Virus record (IMG/VR): IMGVR_UViG_3300035670_000325
Coordinates: 1 to 49,154 of that record
DNA: 49,154 bases
Reading direction: 5' to 3' (one strand)
DNA from: a virus
Of this stretch, positions 41,667 through 48,491 are shown in pieces (position 1 is the stretch's first letter; each line of letters opens with the position of its first letter). Under the pieces are notes generated by a model. That model had not been told where the DNA came from. It saw only the letters and a program-made list of their open reading frames with translations, and did no database searches. The translations under genes and the position numbers were made by a program.

Positions 41667-43127
41667 TTATTCTTCCCCCTTAAAAAATTTAGTGCTTAGA
41701 TAATCTTCTGTATATACTCTGTAAGTATATTTATATTGCATTGTGTCAAGATTAATAATTGGTGGGTCAAGATATTTCTGGTTTTGGTCATCGTAGTGTG
41801 TTTGTATTTTAATTCCAACACAATTAGTTGGTCTTAAATGACACTCATGACATTCATATCTATTTCGACAAACTTCAAAATCAAAATCATTACATCTATA
41901 ACATGCTCTATATCTTCGATCACAGCCACCATGTCCACCACAATCTTTTGAACAACATTGATACTCATAATAATCACAACCATCACAATCTGGTTCACCA
42001 TCTATTTTTATTGCCGTTATTGGACATTTATTAAACATAACTATTGATTTTTTTTCTTTTGTAGTTAAAAATCTATTTTTGTTATCAAACGTTTGATTTG
42101 ATGTATAATTAGCATTTTTGTGCACACAAAATCCTATATCATTTGCTTTTGCCAAATCATATACTAATTTATAAATAGAATCTGCATAAGCATCATTTGG
42201 ATAAAGTCTATCTAGTGCAACATACATTTTAGACCTATCTGTTTGTGATAGTAATCTTATAGTTGTTCTACATATCATATTTTGATGCTCAAAATTGTCT
42301 AATCCTACAAACTTTTCTGTTTCTCCATTTGTAACATATGCTATTAGCGAACCAGCATCTGATAGTGCTGGAAACATACAATATGCATAATCATGTGCAT
42401 ATGCATCAAATTGTTGACATGACCTCCATTGATTACCTTCTGAATAACTTGACATGCCTAGTATTGATGCATAACTATTAGTAATTACTAAATATGTTTT
42501 CTTTTTAGTTCCTGTATAACTATTGTAATACTTTGTCGAATCTAACGATTCAAATTTCTCATTAAATTCTTTATATCTTTCTGGTGCAAAATGTTTTTTT
42601 ACTATTGATTTTATTGCTTTAAATACTTTTGTTTTTCTATTGTGTTCATCCATAACTGTGTGTGTTGTTTCGTCATATGTTTTAAATAACTCTAATACTT
42701 TTTTTTCAATTTTGTTGTGTACCATATCCATTATTGAGTTTCTAAATGCATATGATTGTGTTGCAATATATTCATCTGTCATATCTTCTTGTGATTGTAA
42801 GTGCTCTTTAATAAACTCTATTGTTTCACACTTATATGGTACTTTAAAATGAGTAAAATTTCTAAACAAATCATCACAAAACATATGTCTGTATTTATTT
42901 ATTTCATTACAATGTTTCTTTTGTACTTCATATACTCCAATAAGCTTTTTTAATTTAGGGTGTACTGATTTGTAATCATCAGATTGTAGCAGTAAACTAT
43001 TATTAAACTTTGGTATATAGTTTTCACCACCGTACCATTTGTCTGCAATTGCATCAAACAAATCTCTTGATGTTTGAGTTCTATCAATTAATCCCTTTGT
43101 GTGTATTCCATTTAATTCTTTGTACAT
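41667..43127 (-). CDS. 486-residue Cys-rich protein of unknown function
   Basis: The N-terminal two thirds are alpha/beta with LGMSSYSEGNQWRSCQQFDA and YCMFPALSDAGSLIAYVTNG, a W-x-SC arrangement found in several large phage and mobile-element proteins. The last third (about 375-455) has around 20 cysteines: CDGCDYYEYQCCSKDCGGHG, CDRRYRACYRCNDF, CRNRYECHECHL, probably several zinc sites. GGAGGAAAGACA precedes the ATG. It starts the four-gene run including the peptidase, 1 base apart. No enzyme call is possible. Confidence 0.75.
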   Translation of the reverse strand: MYKELNGIHTKGLIDRTQTSRDLFDAIADKWYGGENYIPKFNNSLLLQSDDYKSVHPKLKKLIGVYEVQKKHCNEINKYRHMFCDDLFRNFTHFKVPYKCETIEFIKEHLQSQEDMTDEYIATQSYAFRNSIMDMVHNKIEKKVLELFKTYDETTHTVMDEHNRKTKVFKAIKSIVKKHFAPERYKEFNEKFESLDSTKYYNSYTGTKKKTYLVITNSYASILGMSSYSEGNQWRSCQQFDAYAHDYAYCMFPALSDAGSLIAYVTNGETEKFVGLDNFEHQNMICRTTIRLLSQTDRSKMYVALDRLYPNDAYADSIYKLVYDLAKANDIGFCVHKNANYTSNQTFDNKNRFLTTKEKKSIVMFNKCPITAIKIDGEPDCDGCDYYEYQCCSKDCGGHGGCDRRYRACYRCNDFDFEVCRNRYECHECHLRPTNCVGIKIQTHYDDQNQKYLDPPIINLDTMQYKYTYRVYTEDYLSTKFFKGEE

Positions 43128-43147
43128 TGTCTTTCCTCCTTAGTTTA

Positions 43148-43291
43148 TTATTTTTTAAATTTAAATGATGCCATTATAATTATAAAACCAATTATTCCTC
43201 CAACAAAAAACAATTCTTTGTAGTTCATAGCATTAAAACTTAACCAAAACAATGATAATACAAAACATAATGCAAACACCTTGTTCATCAT
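43148..43291 (-). CDS. 47-residue membrane protein
   Basis: The ORF encodes MMNKVFALCFVLSLFWLSF..., with two predicted membrane spans (about 4-19 and 27-41: YKELFFVGGIIGFIIIM) and a basic end KFKK. AAAGGAGGTAAT lies directly before the tandem ATGATG; the second ATG (43288) has the better spacing. It sits 20 bases before the 486-residue gene. Unknown small membrane protein. Confidence 0.65.
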   Translation of the reverse strand: MMNKVFALCFVLSLFWLSFNAMNYKELFFVGGIIGFIIIMASFKFKK

Positions 43292-43347
43292 ATTACCTCC
43301 TTTGTAGTTTATACGTTCTAGAATCAATTCTAAGCGTTTATATTGTG

Positions 43348-43497
43348 TTAGTAATATAAAATTACATTTATGTTCTTAAAGTGGCTTAGAATTAATTGTG
43401 GTGCGTGTGGTGCTAAGGTATTAAATAACATATTAAGAATACAAGTAGTGCAGTTGAACAACATAACATAATTATTTGTTCTTCTATCACTTTTCAT
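43348..43497 (-). CDS. Possible 49-residue protein ending in the repeat
   Basis: An ATG at 43497 overlaps the 3' end of the upstream gene by 11 bases and opens a frame MKSDRRTNNYVMLFNCTTCI... that runs through the third 53-bp repeat as APHAPQLILSHF. There is only a weak GCGAGG as ribosome site. It may be an artefact of the repeat; I keep it as a low-confidence gene. Confidence 0.3.
   Translation of the reverse strand: MKSDRRTNNYVMLFNCTTCILNMLFNTLAPHAPQLILSHFKNINVILYY
43352..43404 (-). repeat. 53-bp dispersed repeat, copy 3
   Basis: Third copy of the family, same orientation, ending GTAATTTTATATTA on the minus strand. Directly to its left TTCTAGAATCAATTCTAA (43317-43334) is a near-perfect palindrome carrying the same AGAAT-ATTCT core. 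Confidence 0.7.
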
Positions 43498-44002
43498 CCT
43501 CGCTTTCTTTTGTAAAATATTCTATTAGTTCATCTTTGAATAGTTCCATTGCTTTATCTGCTATGTCTTTTGATGTAAAATAAACTTGTCCAAAGTGTTG
43601 TGTATAATGAAACACACATATTTCAATCTTGTTTGTTTCATAACAATAACACAAACAATATTTTTCTTTGTTTTGATTATTCCAATCAATTTTATTTGTA
43701 TTGTTTTGTTGTGCAAATCTTAACATTTTACGATATAAGTCTTGTTCAAATTTAATTCTTTCCATTTGTTTTTTATTCGTGTTGTAATTTGCTATTTCGT
43801 ATAGTTCACTTGCAAGTGTACTTCCAGTATCAATGTTATTAACTACTCTTTCTGATCCCACTGAGTAATAATTGCTTTTAAAGCCATTTCTGTCATATCT
43901 ATCCCAATTACTAGCTTGTTTTGATCTTTGCGGTTTCTTTAGTAATTCTAATTCATTTTTAATTTGTTGTAGTTTTATTTCTAGTTCTAATATTTTATCC
44001 AT
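43487..44002 (-). CDS. 171-residue protein, coiled coil plus conserved phage C-terminal domain
   Basis: The N-terminus is a coiled coil (MDKILELEIKLQQIKNELEL). After a linker, the C-terminal 90 residues (IKFEQDLYRKMLRFAQQNNT, KYCLCYCYETNKIEICVFHY, FTSKDIADKAMELFKDELIE) look like a compact alpha/beta domain common in Firmicutes phages. ATG 44002 follows CGGAGATATGATT, 3 bases after the lysozyme-like gene's stop; longer in-frame starts lie inside that gene. Function unknown. Confidence 0.65.
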   Translation of the reverse strand: MDKILELEIKLQQIKNELELLKKPQRSKQASNWDRYDRNGFKSNYYSVGSERVVNNIDTGSTLASELYEIANYNTNKKQMERIKFEQDLYRKMLRFAQQNNTNKIDWNNQNKEKYCLCYCYETNKIEICVFHYTQHFGQVYFTSKDIADKAMELFKDELIEYFTKESEDEK

Positions 44003-44004
44003 AA

Positions 44005-44658
44005 TCATATCTCCGTTTCTATAATTTGTTGGTAATTTCTTTTTACTGCTGGTTTCCAATTCTTATTTAGATGCGTCGGGTCATTTAATGCACCAATAGG
44101 GCAATATTTCTTTTGTATTTGTTCTATAGTGCTTATGCCATTGTCAATATAATAATACTTTAATAACCTAAACATCTCAAATATTGATTCTTCGACACCA
44201 TTTTTAAAGTGTCTCAATTTACCTGTTTTAGTGTCCATTATCCCTCCTACATTGTTTAGATTTCTTATTGCTTTAGATGTTCCATTACCTGTTTCGTGTT
44301 TAGCAATAGATGCACCAAGTATTGGGTCAACACCATATACTTGTCCTGCTAAACAAAATGTTTCTCCTTTGTTCTTCAAAACACCTCCTAAGTTTTTATT
44401 TATTTTTTCTGCATATGTAGCATTATGTACGTACAGCATCGATTGCACATCAAGTGGGTCTGTTGGTTTTGTTGTTGATGTTGGTTTTGGTTCAACTTTT
44501 TCAGCATATACTATTAAATCATTTGACTTTGTTTCTGTTTCTGTTCCATCTAGCACCACTCCATCCTTCATTATTTCTAGTTTGTTACCTTTAAACCCTT
44601 TACTTGCCATCATGCCAACACATAGAAAAGTAATTAAAACAATAACTAAATATTTCAT
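44005..44658 (-). CDS. Signal-anchored lysozyme/glucosaminidase-like protein
   Basis: The 217-residue protein has an N-terminal membrane or signal segment (YLVIVLITFLCVGMMASK), a Thr/Pro linker (about 55-70) and a GH73/lysozyme-like domain. That domain shows FCLAGQVYGVDPILGASIAK and HETGNGTSKA with the likely catalytic E122, then NNVGGIMD and ESIFEMFRLLKYYYI. It should cut glycan strands from outside the membrane. It lies in the leftward early arm, not with the late lysis genes. ATG overlaps the previous stop (ATGA). Confidence 0.75.
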   Translation of the reverse strand: MKYLVIVLITFLCVGMMASKGFKGNKLEIMKDGVVLDGTETETKSNDLIVYAEKVEPKPTSTTKPTDPLDVQSMLYVHNATYAEKINKNLGGVLKNKGETFCLAGQVYGVDPILGASIAKHETGNGTSKAIRNLNNVGGIMDTKTGKLRHFKNGVEESIFEMFRLLKYYYIDNGISTIEQIQKKYCPIGALNDPTHLNKNWKPAVKRNYQQIIETEI

Positions 44659-44987
44659 TGTATTTCCTCCTTTTCTTTTACATAGTTTCTAATTTGATTT
44701 GTTAACATATCAATTTCAGCACGAATAATTTTACCCTTTTGTGCATTATTTTGTAGTTCTTGAAATACATCCATGTTGTCATGTGTGTTGTCAAATATAT
44801 TCATTAATACATTGTGCTTATCTCTGTTGTCTTTAAGTTCTTGCGTTAACCTGTCATATTCATCACGCATACATTGCTCTGTATCGTCTAAGCTGTTGTT
44901 CTCTAGTGTCTCGTGGTTTGTACGATATTTATGTATTAGTAGTAACAAAGGAAAAACAATACCGAAAACTATTAATATTACAACCAT
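44655..44987 (-). CDS. Single-span membrane coiled-coil protein
   Basis: The 110-residue product has an N-terminal span (VVILIVFGIVFPLLLLI) and a charged coiled coil (CMRDEYDRLTQELKDNRDKH, KIIRAEIDMLTNQIRNYVKE), an Rz/spanin-like layout. ATG 44987 with GGAG nine bases upstream is preferred to an upstream ATG that overlaps the 43-residue gene. The stop overlaps the start of the lysozyme-like gene, so both are probably made together. Confidence 0.65.
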   Translation of the reverse strand: MVVILIVFGIVFPLLLLIHKYRTNHETLENNSLDDTEQCMRDEYDRLTQELKDNRDKHNVLMNIFDNTHDNMDVFQELQNNAQKGKIIRAEIDMLTNQIRNYVKEKEEIQ

Positions 44988-44992
44988 GATTA

Positions 44993-45124
44993 TCATCTCC
45001 TTTTTTTTAGTATGTGTGTTGGATTTGGTATGACTTGTGATACTACGTAACCTAAACATATTCCCGGAACTAAGAACATTATGATTTTTATTAGTGCTTT
45101 TATAATAATAGTTATTTCAAACAT
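44993..45124 (-). CDS. 43-residue membrane protein
   Basis: The ORF reads MFEITIIIKALIKIIMFLVP..., with one long hydrophobic helix (about 4-33) and a basic tail LKKRR. AGGAGGTGAGTAATT precedes the ATG. It ends in TGA inside the ribosome site region of the next membrane gene. The arrangement suggests a three-gene envelope cluster. Unknown function. Confidence 0.65.
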   Translation of the reverse strand: MFEITIIIKALIKIIMFLVPGICLGYVVSQVIPNPTHILKKRR

Positions 45125-45143
45125 AATTACTCACCTCCTGCCC

Positions 45144-45252
45144 TGTTCGTAGATTGTTGGTAACTCATGCTTAAGTGCCAAGCTTTGGTTTTGTAGCTTG
45201 TGCTAGTTTTGGCACAAACTTTTAACTGCTGGTTTAGAATTTTACTTAGAGC
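45144..45252 (-). pseudogene. Decayed duplicate of the lysozyme-like gene 3' end
   Basis: On the plus strand TTGTTGGTAATTT and TACTGCTGGTTTCCAATTCT (44026-44064, inside the lysozyme-like gene) are matched here by ATTGTTGGTAACT (45153-45165) and AACTGCTGGTTTAGAATTTT (45224-45243), in the same order. About 50 extra bases between them form an inverted repeat GTGCCAA/TTGGCAC (45175-45181/45209-45215). A second partial copy (GACTGCTGGTTG) lies at 45263. There is no start codon in frame. It looks like a gene fragment, but the similarity is short. Confidence 0.4.
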
Positions 45253-45275
45253 ATTTGTTTTTGACTGCTGGTTGT

Positions 45276-45294
45276 AACGTTGCTGTGCAACGTT
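45276..45294. repeat. Perfect hairpin AACGTTGC-TGT-GCAACGTT
   Basis: An 8-bp perfect stem with a 3-base loop, followed at 45307-45321 by GTTTGC-GTA-GCAAAC (6 bp). Both lie in the gene-free stretch 45125-45382 between the early 45383 gene and the membrane cluster. No T-tract is adjacent, so they may be leader hairpins. Confidence 0.5.
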
Positions 45295-45339
45295 TGGAAT
45301 CAGTTTGTTTGCGTAGCAAACTTATCAATTTCCAGAAAA

Positions 45340-45373
45340 TAAAGAAAGTGCCTAATTTTTATATTAGGCACTT
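45340..45373 (-). terminator. Intrinsic terminator after the 286-residue gene
   Basis: AAGTGCCTAAT (45346-45356) and ATTAGGCACTT (45363-45373) form a perfect 11-bp stem with a 6-base loop. On the minus strand it is followed by TCTTTATTTT. It ends the first leftward unit (47472 to 45383), so the membrane cluster probably has its own promoter, which I could not place. Confidence 0.8.
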
Positions 45374-45382
45374 GAATTGTAT

Positions 45383-46243
45383 CTATTTTTTTCTAGAATT
45401 ACTTTTTGTGTTTTGAAGGATTTTGTTATCTTCCTTCACTTCTTCATCCGTTCTAGTGCGTGTAGTGGAAATATGCTCTGAATCTTCAAATTCAGCCATT
45501 AATTCTTCACCCCAACCTTCTCGGATATTATTTATTTTTTCTAACATAGTTATATTTTCAACTTCAGTGTTGATTTCGTTAAAGTCTGGATAACCATCTA
45601 GACTAATGTTCCTGCCGAGTTTTTTAGTTAAGAATATATATAATCTTTCTTCCTTAGAACGTTTTTGTAGTTCTTCGGAATTATTAATTATTTCTCTATC
45701 ACGACTTCTATCGGTATAATCTTCTTGTGTATCGAAGATTTTCTTAGATAAAAATCTTGATTGACTTCTTTCGTATTGTTCAGCTAATAGTTTATCTATT
45801 AGTTCTTTTGCTTGTAACTTAGTGTAGTTAGCATCCAATGTGTCAACTACATCTTCACCAAGTTCCTTTTGCATTTTTTGTATGAATTTCACTTGTGAAA
45901 GTGAACAAAAATGCTTTTGGAACTCGAAATATTCTTGCCTATGTCTCTGACACAATTCTTTAGCGTCAAATTCGGTAGTGCAATCATCATCGCTTATAAT
46001 TTTTAAGCGATACATATCCAAAACAGTTTCTTCTGTTTTGGCTATTGGTTTGATTAGTTTTGATAAGCGAACAATATCATTGTTAGCTTGGTCAAAATTC
46101 TTTGGTATAGGGAAATCAACATTAATTTGCTCTTGATAGCAATATGCTTCCCAAATATCCCCTAAGTAGTTTAATTGTGCTTGAGTAGCACTTTTTTCAC
46201 TTGTTGCACTTGCATTTGATTTGTAATTTTTGATGATAGACAT
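45383..46243 (-). CDS. 286-residue highly charged early protein
   Basis: The product starts MSIIKNYKSNASATSEKSAT and QAQLNYLGDIWEAY, then is helical and very rich in Glu, Lys, Asp and Arg (LAEQYERSQSRFLSKKIFDT, YTDRSRDREIINNSEELQKR), ending in a basic KSNSRKK. AGGAGGATGATACT precedes the ATG. It lies in the first leftward unit with the DUF1273 and DUF4326 proteins. Possibly a host-takeover protein; no family recognised. Confidence 0.65.
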   Translation of the reverse strand: MSIIKNYKSNASATSEKSATQAQLNYLGDIWEAYCYQEQINVDFPIPKNFDQANNDIVRLSKLIKPIAKTEETVLDMYRLKIISDDDCTTEFDAKELCQRHRQEYFEFQKHFCSLSQVKFIQKMQKELGEDVVDTLDANYTKLQAKELIDKLLAEQYERSQSRFLSKKIFDTQEDYTDRSRDREIINNSEELQKRSKEERLYIFLTKKLGRNISLDGYPDFNEINTEVENITMLEKINNIREGWGEELMAEFEDSEHISTTRTRTDEEVKEDNKILQNTKSNSRKK

Positions 46244-46314
46244 AGTATCATCCTCCTATTAGTTTAGTTTTATATTTTTATTCTAAGCAGAATATTAACT
46301 GCGTGTTGATGCAC

Positions 46315-46602
46315 TTATAAAGTCTCATCAACAAGACTATCAAACTCTTGTAACTGATTCATATATTCAGTTACAATTCTTTGCAATACCATTGTGTGGC
46401 AATACTTACGATTACAATCACACAACAGTGTTTTCCCAACAAGTTCTTTAAGATTAAACTTGCTAGGATTTTTGCTAATTTCCTCTCGTATGTACTCACT
46501 ATATTTTGTGAGTGTTTCTATACGGTCTGGAAATTTCTTGTATGGGTTATTCCACTTAGTGTTTGAACCAACTGGAATGCCATGAACTACTGAACAACTC
46601 AT
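46315..46602 (-). CDS. DUF4326 protein
   Basis: The 95-residue protein fits DUF4326: GIPVGSNTKWNNPYKKFPDR near the start, a helix SEYIREEISKNP, and the C-terminal LLCDCNRKYCHTMVLQRIV, which carries the conserved Cys and His residues. The family is frequent in phages and its role is not known. GGAGTAAGGAG precedes the ATG. It is between the charged 45383 gene and the DUF1273 gene. Confidence 0.85.
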   Translation of the reverse strand: MSCSVVHGIPVGSNTKWNNPYKKFPDRIETLTKYSEYIREEISKNPSKFNLKELVGKTLLCDCNRKYCHTMVLQRIVTEYMNQLQEFDSLVDETL

Positions 46603-46652
46603 AAAACCACTACTCCTTACTCCCCTAGTGTCTCTAATTTAGTTTATATAAA

Positions 46653-46669
46653 GAGGGGACATGCCCCTC
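46653..46669 (-). terminator. GC-rich intergenic hairpin GAGGGG/CCCCTC
   Basis: A 6-bp stem with a 5-base loop sits directly after the stop of the DUF1273 gene. Related hairpins lie at 37588-37605 and, imperfectly, at 47196-47214, each just after a gene end in the leftward arm. No U-tract follows, so they may mark processing or attenuation. Confidence 0.4.
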
Positions 46670-47162
46670 ATATTATCTGTTTTGGGTCGATGTGCAAAAT
46701 GTATTTGCCTTTGCGTTTTGCGTAATCGACACAGTTTTTAGTTCCACCTGCTGTACCATCCCATATAGCCAACACAATGTCTGTGTTGTCAACCATGTAC
46801 TCATTTCTCTTTTGCATACATGAACTTGTGTATGGTTGGTCAGACACATATGTTATTTTATCTGCTTTCTCGCAAATGCGTTGCCAAATATTGTTTGCTT
46901 CTACTACCCACTTAGCAGATTGATTAAGACATGGAATGGCACACTCCAATGTTATATCATATTCCTCTCGAAGTTCTAAAACAACCTCCGCAAACAATGT
47001 GTCAACTCCCAACGCCATACCGCTAACAAAATGGTTAACATCTTTTTTTATACATCTAACCAACAAGTTCTTGATTTTGTCTTTCAAAACCTGGTATTGT
47101 GGAGCATTATAATCATAACCCCATAACTTGTTTGGTCTGTGACCAGTCACACATAATTTCAT
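46668..47162 (-). CDS. DUF1273/YpsA-like SLOG-family protein
   Basis: The 164-residue protein is a SLOG (Rossmann-like) family member, related to YpsA and DprA. It shows VTGHRPNKLWGYDYN, HFVSGMALGVDTLFAEV, QPYTSSCMQKRNEYMVDNTD and VLAIWDGTAGGTKNCVDYAK, the glycine-rich nucleotide-binding loops. It probably binds a nucleotide or NAD-like ligand; in phages this could be signalling or anti-defence, but that is inference. AAAGGAGAATGTGTT precedes the ATG. Confidence 0.88.
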   Translation of the reverse strand: MKLCVTGHRPNKLWGYDYNAPQYQVLKDKIKNLLVRCIKKDVNHFVSGMALGVDTLFAEVVLELREEYDITLECAIPCLNQSAKWVVEANNIWQRICEKADKITYVSDQPYTSSCMQKRNEYMVDNTDIVLAIWDGTAGGTKNCVDYAKRKGKYILHIDPKQII

Positions 47163-47220
47163 AACACATTCTCCTTTATAGTTTATTTTAAATTAGAGCG
47201 GTGAAATACCCCTCATATTG

Positions 47221-47472
47221 TTACCACAACAAATCATGTGCACATGATTCGCAATACGTATTATCTAGCAACTTATTACTTAGACAGCCACAATGAGCAC
47301 ATATTTTAACTACACCTTCGTATTCATCATCAGTCCAATCACGTGGTGGTTTTGAATTATTAACTGTTTCATTTTTAACTTGTTGTGCTGAATTGCACGT
47401 ACAAATATCATCACCAATCCAACTACATTTCTCACATTTAACTACACCACTAACCAATACTGATTTAACCAT
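47221..47472 (-). CDS. 83-residue double zinc-ribbon protein
   Basis: The product has two Cys clusters: residues 13-26 (CEKCSWIGDDICTC) and 58-77 (CAHCGCLSNKLLDNTYCESC), each able to bind zinc. A Pro-rich linker (SKPPRDWTDDEYEG) separates them. AGGAGGATGATGTTGTT precedes the ATG. It is the first gene of the leftward arm next to the structured region, so it may be among the first proteins made. A transcription or host-factor adaptor role is plausible but unproven. Confidence 0.7.
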   Translation of the reverse strand: MVKSVLVSGVVKCEKCSWIGDDICTCNSAQQVKNETVNNSKPPRDWTDDEYEGVVKICAHCGCLSNKLLDNTYCESCAHDLLW

Positions 47473-47550
47473 AACAACATCATCCTCCTAGTATATTATA
47501 TTTTTGAGTGATGGGTTTATTTAATGCCCCACAGCATGACAAGTGACTGG

Positions 47551-47976
47551 GCTTGCCTGCCCAGTACTTCCGCTGTGGGTATTTCCCAACCTCAAGGTTA
47601 GGTATGCACAAAAAAAAGAAATTACAAGTTCTTTTTTAAAAAATTTTTGCAGTACTACTAGTTAGTGCTGGGAGCACGATACAATTGGTAGTGCTGTCAG
47701 TGCAGGTGGTTTTCCTGTGCTGTCAGTGCTACCAATTGTATCCGCTTGTGCTGTCAGTGCTTACTAGTAGTTCTCCAAAAAATTTTTAAAAAAGTGCTTG
47801 TAATAGTGAGCCTACAAATTCACGTATTTCTAACGCACAAATTGGCACGTACTCGGCAAGGCACAAACAGCGTTGGAAATACGATGAAGTTGTTGGTGAA
47901 CGGTTCTTTTTTTTGTGGCAAAATAAATCATAAGGTTGGGAAATGCCTACAGCGGTTAGTGCTGGTGCAGGCAAGC
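47551..47976. ncRNA. Large multi-helix structured element (ncRNA or origin)
   Basis: About 430 bases fold into one long interrupted hairpin. Helices: 47551-47560/47967-47976 (10 bp, GCTTGCCTGC); 47572-47591/47934-47953 (TTTCCCAACC core); 47606-47618/47904-47917 (CACAAAAAAAAGAA); 47622-47648/47777-47803; 47654-47662/47763-47771 (ACTACTAGT); 47678-47690/47730-47742 (GATACAATTGGTA, 13 bp perfect). The right arm carries a side hairpin 47823-47836/47870-47883. GTGCTGTCAGTGC is repeated at 47691, 47717 and 47748. ORFs here are artefacts of the dyad. A giant phage ncRNA (GOLLD/ROOL type) or a replication origin fits best. Confidence 0.65.
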
Positions 47977-47985
47977 ACAGGCACT

Positions 47986-48036
47986 ACGCACTCTTAGCGT
48001 GTCAAGCATGGAGTGCTTGAGACGGTTAGAGTGCGT
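47986..48036. repeat. Nested stem-loop ACGCACTCT/AGAGTGCGT
   Basis: A 9-bp outer stem (47986-47994/48028-48036) encloses an inner stem CAAGCA/TGCTTG (48003-48008/48014-48019). It directly follows the large structured element and may be its terminal domain. Confidence 0.6.
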
Positions 48037-48213
48037 TCATGCGTATATATTTCTAGAATATCTATCCAAATCAAACAATTATTTAATACTTGTTTAAACA
48101 TTTGTATGGTTATAAAATTGGTAAATATTATTATGTTCTGATTAAGATTTTCAAAACAATCTAATAACAATCTTTTAAAATATAAGCCATTTTAAGACGT
48201 TTTATATATCTAG

Positions 48214-48266
48214 ATGTAAAAGTATATTAAAATGTATTTAAAGTGGCTTAGAATTAATTCTGATGC
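48214..48266 (-). repeat. 53-bp dispersed repeat, copy 4, with an inverted half-copy
   Basis: The most divergent copy (GCATCAGAATTAATTCTAAG and CCACTTTAAATACATTTTAA on the minus strand). An inverted partial copy, AAAACGTCTTAAAATGGCTTA on the minus strand, lies just to its left at 48183-48203, making a local inverted pair. It is not next to any gene. Confidence 0.55.
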
Positions 48267-48300
48267 GTTTTAGAGGTATTAGAATTTATTAGTTATGGTC

Positions 48301-48318
48301 GTTGATTTTTAAATCAAC
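48301..48318. repeat. AT-rich perfect palindrome GTTGATTT-TT-AAATCAAC
   Basis: An 8-bp perfect dyad with a 2-base centre in the gene-free stretch 48040-48490. Apart from this, the 53-bp repeat and its half-copy, I see nothing else certain in that stretch. Confidence 0.5.
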
Positions 48319-48491
48319 CGAAAGAAAAGTGTAAAGAGTGTTTATTGCCAGAACAAGGTATAGTCCTTTGTGATGGAATTAGTTGATGTGTATTACATCT
48401 GTGATTCGTAGAATGGTTTGATGAACGTATGATAGATGTACTATAGTGTTTGATATAATTATTGTTGTGTTGATAGCGTTGAATAGCACTT

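Noticed and set aside
45125-45340. Minus-strand open frame encoding NQQSKTNALSKILNQQ
   Set aside because: No in-frame start codon or ribosome site; treated as gene fragment or leader structure.
47746-47997. Overlapping plus- and minus-strand ORFs in the structured region
   Set aside because: Both lie in the large inverted repeat, lack ribosome sites and have no recognisable protein features.
47500-48040. tRNA or tmRNA genes
   Set aside because: No cloverleaf with T-loop GTTCRA and acceptor stem was found; the helices are too long.
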